DNA of 64,000 bases, from contig NZ_FNZB01000005.1 in NCBI RefSeq assembly GCF_900109205.1, positions 73,561-137,560 of the forward strand, read 5' to 3'. Both the position numbers and the translations under genes were made by a program. Below the pieces are notes generated by a model. It was not told the origin of the DNA. It was given only the letters and a program-made list of their open reading frames with translations, and searched no databases. This document shows positions 61,539 through 64,000 of this stretch, piece by piece. Positions within the stretch are counted from its first letter, which is position 1. The number at the start of each line of letters is the position of its first letter. The stretch comes from Sphingomonas sp. OV641 (GTDB lineage: Bacteria; Pseudomonadota; Alphaproteobacteria; Sphingomonadales; Sphingomonadaceae).

Positions 61539-62027
61539 ATGAGCAAGCAACCCGACGATACCACAAAGGAGGCAGGATCGAACGTCTTTTCGATCGCGGC
61601 GGTGGCGAAGCCGAAGAAGCGGAAGGACAAGTGGCCGGATGCCGTCCTGTCGCGTGGCTACAGCATGATCCCGTCGATCCTGTTGTGGGGCCAGGCCAAG
61701 ATGGGTCTGAAGCCTGACGAGTTGAACGTGCTGCTTCAGCTCATCAGCCATTGGTGGTCGGCCGATCACGATCCGCATCCTGCCAAGGACACGATCGCCC
61801 GCCGTATGGGCAAGGACGCACGGACGGTTCAGCGGCACCTGACCGCGTTGGAGACGAAGGGTTTCATCAAACGGGTCGAGCGCTTCAAGCGGCACAAGGG
61901 CCAGGACAGCAATGGCTACGATCTGTCCGGACTGATCGCCAAGCTGGAGACGATCGCGCCGGAGTTCGAGAAGGTGACGGATCAGAACAAGCGCCGACGC
62001 GCGAAGGCTGAGACGAAAACGGCATAG
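61539..62027 (+). CDS. Winged-helix plasmid protein (HTH_36 type), possible replication factor
   Basis: 162 aa. Basic N-terminus (AKPKKRKDKWPDAVLSRGYSMIPSILL), then a winged helix: LKPDELNVLLQLISHWWSADHDPHPAKDTIARRMGKDARTVQRHLTALETKGFIKRVERF. Such proteins lie beside plasmid replication or control genes in sphingomonads. Repeated TGTCTCC motifs upstream fit autoregulation or origin binding. The start ATG 61539 lacks a clear ribosome site, so the start is less sure. Confidence 0.72.
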   Translation: MSKQPDDTTKEAGSNVFSIAAVAKPKKRKDKWPDAVLSRGYSMIPSILLWGQAKMGLKPDELNVLLQLISHWWSADHDPHPAKDTIARRMGKDARTVQRHLTALETKGFIKRVERFKRHKGQDSNGYDLSGLIAKLETIAPEFEKVTDQNKRRRAKAETKTA

Positions 62028-62091
62028 GTTTCAAGGATCGCGCGCCGCGAAAGCGGCGTGTGGGGCCGGTCAGTCCAAGGCCGGTTCGGAA

Positions 62092-62163
62092 CGTAGGGAT
62101 TGGCGCTTCGGGCAGAAGCATGGCCCCCTTCCAAAAGGGGTAATGACGCCGCCAATCCCTACG
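62092..62163. repeat. 14-bp inverted repeat enclosing a hairpin
   Basis: CGTAGGGATTGGCG (62092-62105) and CGCCAATCCCTACG (62150-62163) are exact complements, 44 bases apart, with CCCCTT-CCAA-AAGGGG inside. It lies after the winged-helix gene. It could be a terminator, an origin of replication hairpin, or part of an oriT. Confidence 0.55.
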
Positions 62164-62213
62164 CTCGCTGATTTAGCACAGCGGGGCGCTGACCCCAAAC
62201 CCCGGGGAAGCTC

Positions 62214-62408
62214 ATGAGCTATACCGAAGAGACACGCCAATCGACCTGCCCTTCATGCGGCAAGCTCAACCATGTCATCGTGGCCTATGCCGGGGACTAT
62301 CGGGCGTCACCTCAAGCTTTGTACGCTGAACAACGATTTTCCGGACATAATGTGAACATTGGTGTCAGGCAGCGGCGCGAAGGTACTGGTAGAGGGTTTC
62401 GCGGCTGA
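62214..62408 (+). CDS. Zinc-ribbon-like fragment
   Basis: 64 aa with GGGGAAG before ATG 62214. MSYTEETRQSTCPSCGKLNH contains one CxxC knuckle; the partner knuckle is missing. From about residue 32 the sequence runs into the 3' side of the resolvase on the other strand, so it is probably a gene cut by transposon sequence. Function unknown. Confidence 0.4.
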   Translation: MSYTEETRQSTCPSCGKLNHVIVAYAGDYRASPQALYAEQRFSGHNVNIGVRQRREGTGRGFRG

Positions 62409-62907
62409 TGCCCATGTCGCGCGCGATGGTCGCCTTGCGTTCACCGGCGGCAACGCGGCGGTGCAGATCGGCAATCATCTCATCCGAGAGCGACCGTTTC
62501 CGCCCCCGATAGGCGCCGCGCTGCCGAGCGATCGCAATGCCTTCGCGTTGCCGTTCGCGGATCAGGGCGCGCTCGAACTCAGCAAACGCACCCATGACCG
62601 AGAGCATCAGATTGGCCATCGGGGAGTCCTCCCCCGAGAAGGACAGGCTTTCCTTCTCAAACTCGATCCGGATACCTCGCTTGGTGAGGCCCTGGACCAG
62701 CTTGCGCAGGTCATCCAGATTGCGGGCCAACCGATCCATGCTGTGGACGACGACGGTATCGCCTTCGCGGGCGAAAGTGAGCAGAGCCTCAAGCTGGGGG
62801 CGGTTGACGTCCTTGCCCGATGCCTTGTCGGTGAAGGTCCGATCGAGCGACTGACCTTCCAATTGGCGATCCACATTCTGATCGAACGTGCTGACCCGGA
62901 CATAGCC
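62365..62907 (-). pseudogene. tnpR: Tn3-family resolvase TnpR, truncated at its first codons by IS21
   Basis: About 180 residues. The catalytic domain starts GYVRVSTFDQNVDRQLEGQS with the active Ser in RVST, then VVVHSMDRLARNLDDLRKLV, EFERALIRERQREGIA and a C-terminal helix-turn-helix (KATIARDMGISRETLYQYL). The IS21-type end TGTGGATCGG begins directly in front of the Gly of GYVRVST, so only the first two or three codons and the promoter are lost. The body is otherwise intact; an internal GTG could give a protein without the active Ser. Confidence 0.88.
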
Positions 62908-64000
62908 TGTGGATCGGCGTGGAAAAAGGACCCCGGTAGCGGGGTGATCGGCGTCGAAAAGGGACCCCTCATCCCGGTGGTCTAGGCTGTTCGCTTGGCG
63001 GTGTGTCAGGCGGCGAGAGCGGGATGCTGGTATTGGAGACGGTGTTGAGGATCCGGCGCGAGCACGCGTCGGGGAAGGCCATCAAGGCGATAGCGCGGGA
63101 CCTGCACCTGTCGCGCAAGGTGGTGCGCAAGGCGATCCGGGCACCGGAGGCGGACATGGGCTACCGGCGGGCAGTGCAGCCGCTGCCGAAGCTGGGTCCG
63201 TTCCAGGCGCGACTGGATGCTTTGCTGGAGGACGATGAGGCACGGCCGCGGCGCGAGAAGCTGCGCCTCACGCGCATCCACGACCTGCTGCTACGCGAAG
63301 GGTTCGACGGCTCGTACGACGCGGTTCGCCGTTATGCGGCCCGCTGGCGGCAGGCGCGACGTCGCGATGTGATGGATGCGCCGGCGTTCATCCCGCTGCT
63401 GTTCCGACCGGGCGAGGCCTATCAGTTCGACTGGAGCCATGAGGACGTGGAGATCTCGGGCAAGCCGATGCGCGTGAAGGTCGCGCATGTGCGACTGTGC
63501 GCGTCGCGGGCCATGTATGTGCGGGCCTATCCGCGCGAGACACAGGAGATGCTGTTCGACGCGCATGCGCGGGCGTTTGCCTTCTTCGGAGGCGTGCCGA
63601 CGCGCGGCATCTACGACAACATGAAGACGGCGGTGACGAGCGTGTTCACCGGCAAGGAGCGTGTCTTCAACCGGCGCTTCCTGGTCATGGCCAACCACTA
63701 CATGGTCGAGCCGACCGCCTGCTCGCCCGCGTCGGGTTGGGAGAAGGGTCAGGTCGAGAACCAGGTGCAGACCGCGCGCGGCCGCTTCTTCCAGCCACGC
63801 CTGCGCTTTACCAGCCTCGCTGAGCTGAACGGCTGGTTGGAGGCCGAGTGTCGGCGCTGGGCCGACATGCACCAGCATCCCGAGCAGAAGGAACTGACGG
63901 TCGCTGAGGCATGGGCAGCCGAACAGGCTGTACTCCAGCCTGTTGTCGCGCCCTTCGACGGCTTCCACGAGAGCGAGCATGCGGTAAGCGGCACATGCCT
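62908..64000 (+). mobile_element. IS21-family insertion sequence (right end outside window)
   Basis: Starts TGTGGATCGGCGTGGAAAAA. Two direct repeats of GATCGGCGT-GAAAA-GGACCCC (62911-62933 and 62944-62967) form the multiple terminal sites typical of IS21. istA follows; istB and the right end lie beyond 64,000. It is inserted in tnpR. Confidence 0.85.
63024..64000 (+). CDS. istA: IstA transposase of IS21 family (3' end outside window)
   Basis: At least 325 residues. The N-terminal helix-turn-helix is GKAIKAIARDLHLSRKVVRKAI. The DDE core shows Asp in YQFDWSHEDVEI, Asp in TRGIYDNMKTAV and Glu in GWEKGQVENQVQTA. IstA cuts and joins the element ends and binds the terminal repeats; it works with the ATPase IstB, expected just downstream. 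The ATG lies 57 bases after the second terminal repeat. Confidence 0.93.
   Translation, partial: MLVLETVLRIRREHASGKAIKAIARDLHLSRKVVRKAIRAPEADMGYRRAVQPLPKLGPFQARLDALLEDDEARPRREKLRLTRIHDLLLREGFDGSYDAVRRYAARWRQARRRDVMDAPAFIPLLFRPGEAYQFDWSHEDVEISGKPMRVKVAHVRLCASRAMYVRAYPRETQEMLFDAHARAFAFFGGVPTRGIYDNMKTAVTSVFTGKERVFNRRFLVMANHYMVEPTACSPASGWEKGQVENQVQTARGRFFQPRLRFTSLAELNGWLEAECRRWADMHQHPEQKELTVAEAWAAEQAVLQPVVAPFDGFHESEHAVSGTC

Overview
The window looks like part of a large plasmid or integrated conjugative element from a sphingomonad-type alphaproteobacterium (Sphingomonas, Sphingobium or Novosphingobium). This is inferred from the GC-rich sequence, the F-type transfer genes, TonB-receptor/phosphatase operons, an HWE-kinase remnant, SRAP/HU/ParB plasmid housekeeping genes and dense transposon traffic. 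No rRNA or intact tRNA gene and no CRISPR array was seen.

1-17 kb: an F-type (MPF-F) type IV secretion and pilus-assembly operon on the + strand: traC (3' end), trbI, a TraF-like S26 peptidase, traW, traU, trbC, traN, traF (thioredoxin fold), traH and traG, with three unnamed genes interspersed. Most genes overlap by 1-4 bases. It is followed by a tail-anchored 65-aa ORF convergent with traG, a degenerate GGDEF protein, an SRAP protein, HU, small ORFs, an SGNH hydrolase and a membrane protein.

17-28 kb: a serine resolvase and an HNH/zinc-ribbon gene pair. Next comes a 9-kb unit bounded by 45-bp Tn3-like inverted repeats but lacking a transposase. It carries an IS5-type element split by IS110, a GAF-Fis regulator, and an ethanol-to-acetyl-CoA operon: aldehyde dehydrogenase, alcohol dehydrogenase, and a DUF779/acetyl-CoA synthetase fusion.

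28-41 kb: a relaxase remnant, a higBA toxin-antitoxin operon, and a secreted trypsin-like protease with a lipoprotein. Two small elements (31.2-32.5 and 39.6-40.4 kb) have ends that each carry seven TGCTCGC-like boxes. They share a 293-bp inverted repeat and each carries one short gene. Between them lies a phosphate-scavenging segment: TonB receptor, glycerophosphodiesterase, broken MFS gene, PhoD phosphatase and truncated TonB receptor. The second element cuts a Tn3-family tnpA.

41-50 kb: plasmid maintenance and accessory genes: a secreted NTF2-like protein, an orphan FliE, an SRAP pseudogene, a Fic toxin with a VbhA-like antitoxin, DUF3768, a second HNH module, a large ParB-like protein, and two copies of a structured upstream leader.

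50-60 kb: a divalent-cation (probably Ni/Co/Zn) efflux operon on the - strand, with a divergent CsoR/RcnR-type repressor and twin GC-tract operators. Near-identical 20-22 bp parS-like palindromes lie on either side of it.

60-64 kb: an Abi-family HEPN protein, a winged-helix plasmid protein, a large inverted repeat, and a Tn3 resolvase truncated by an IS21-family insertion whose istA runs off the window.
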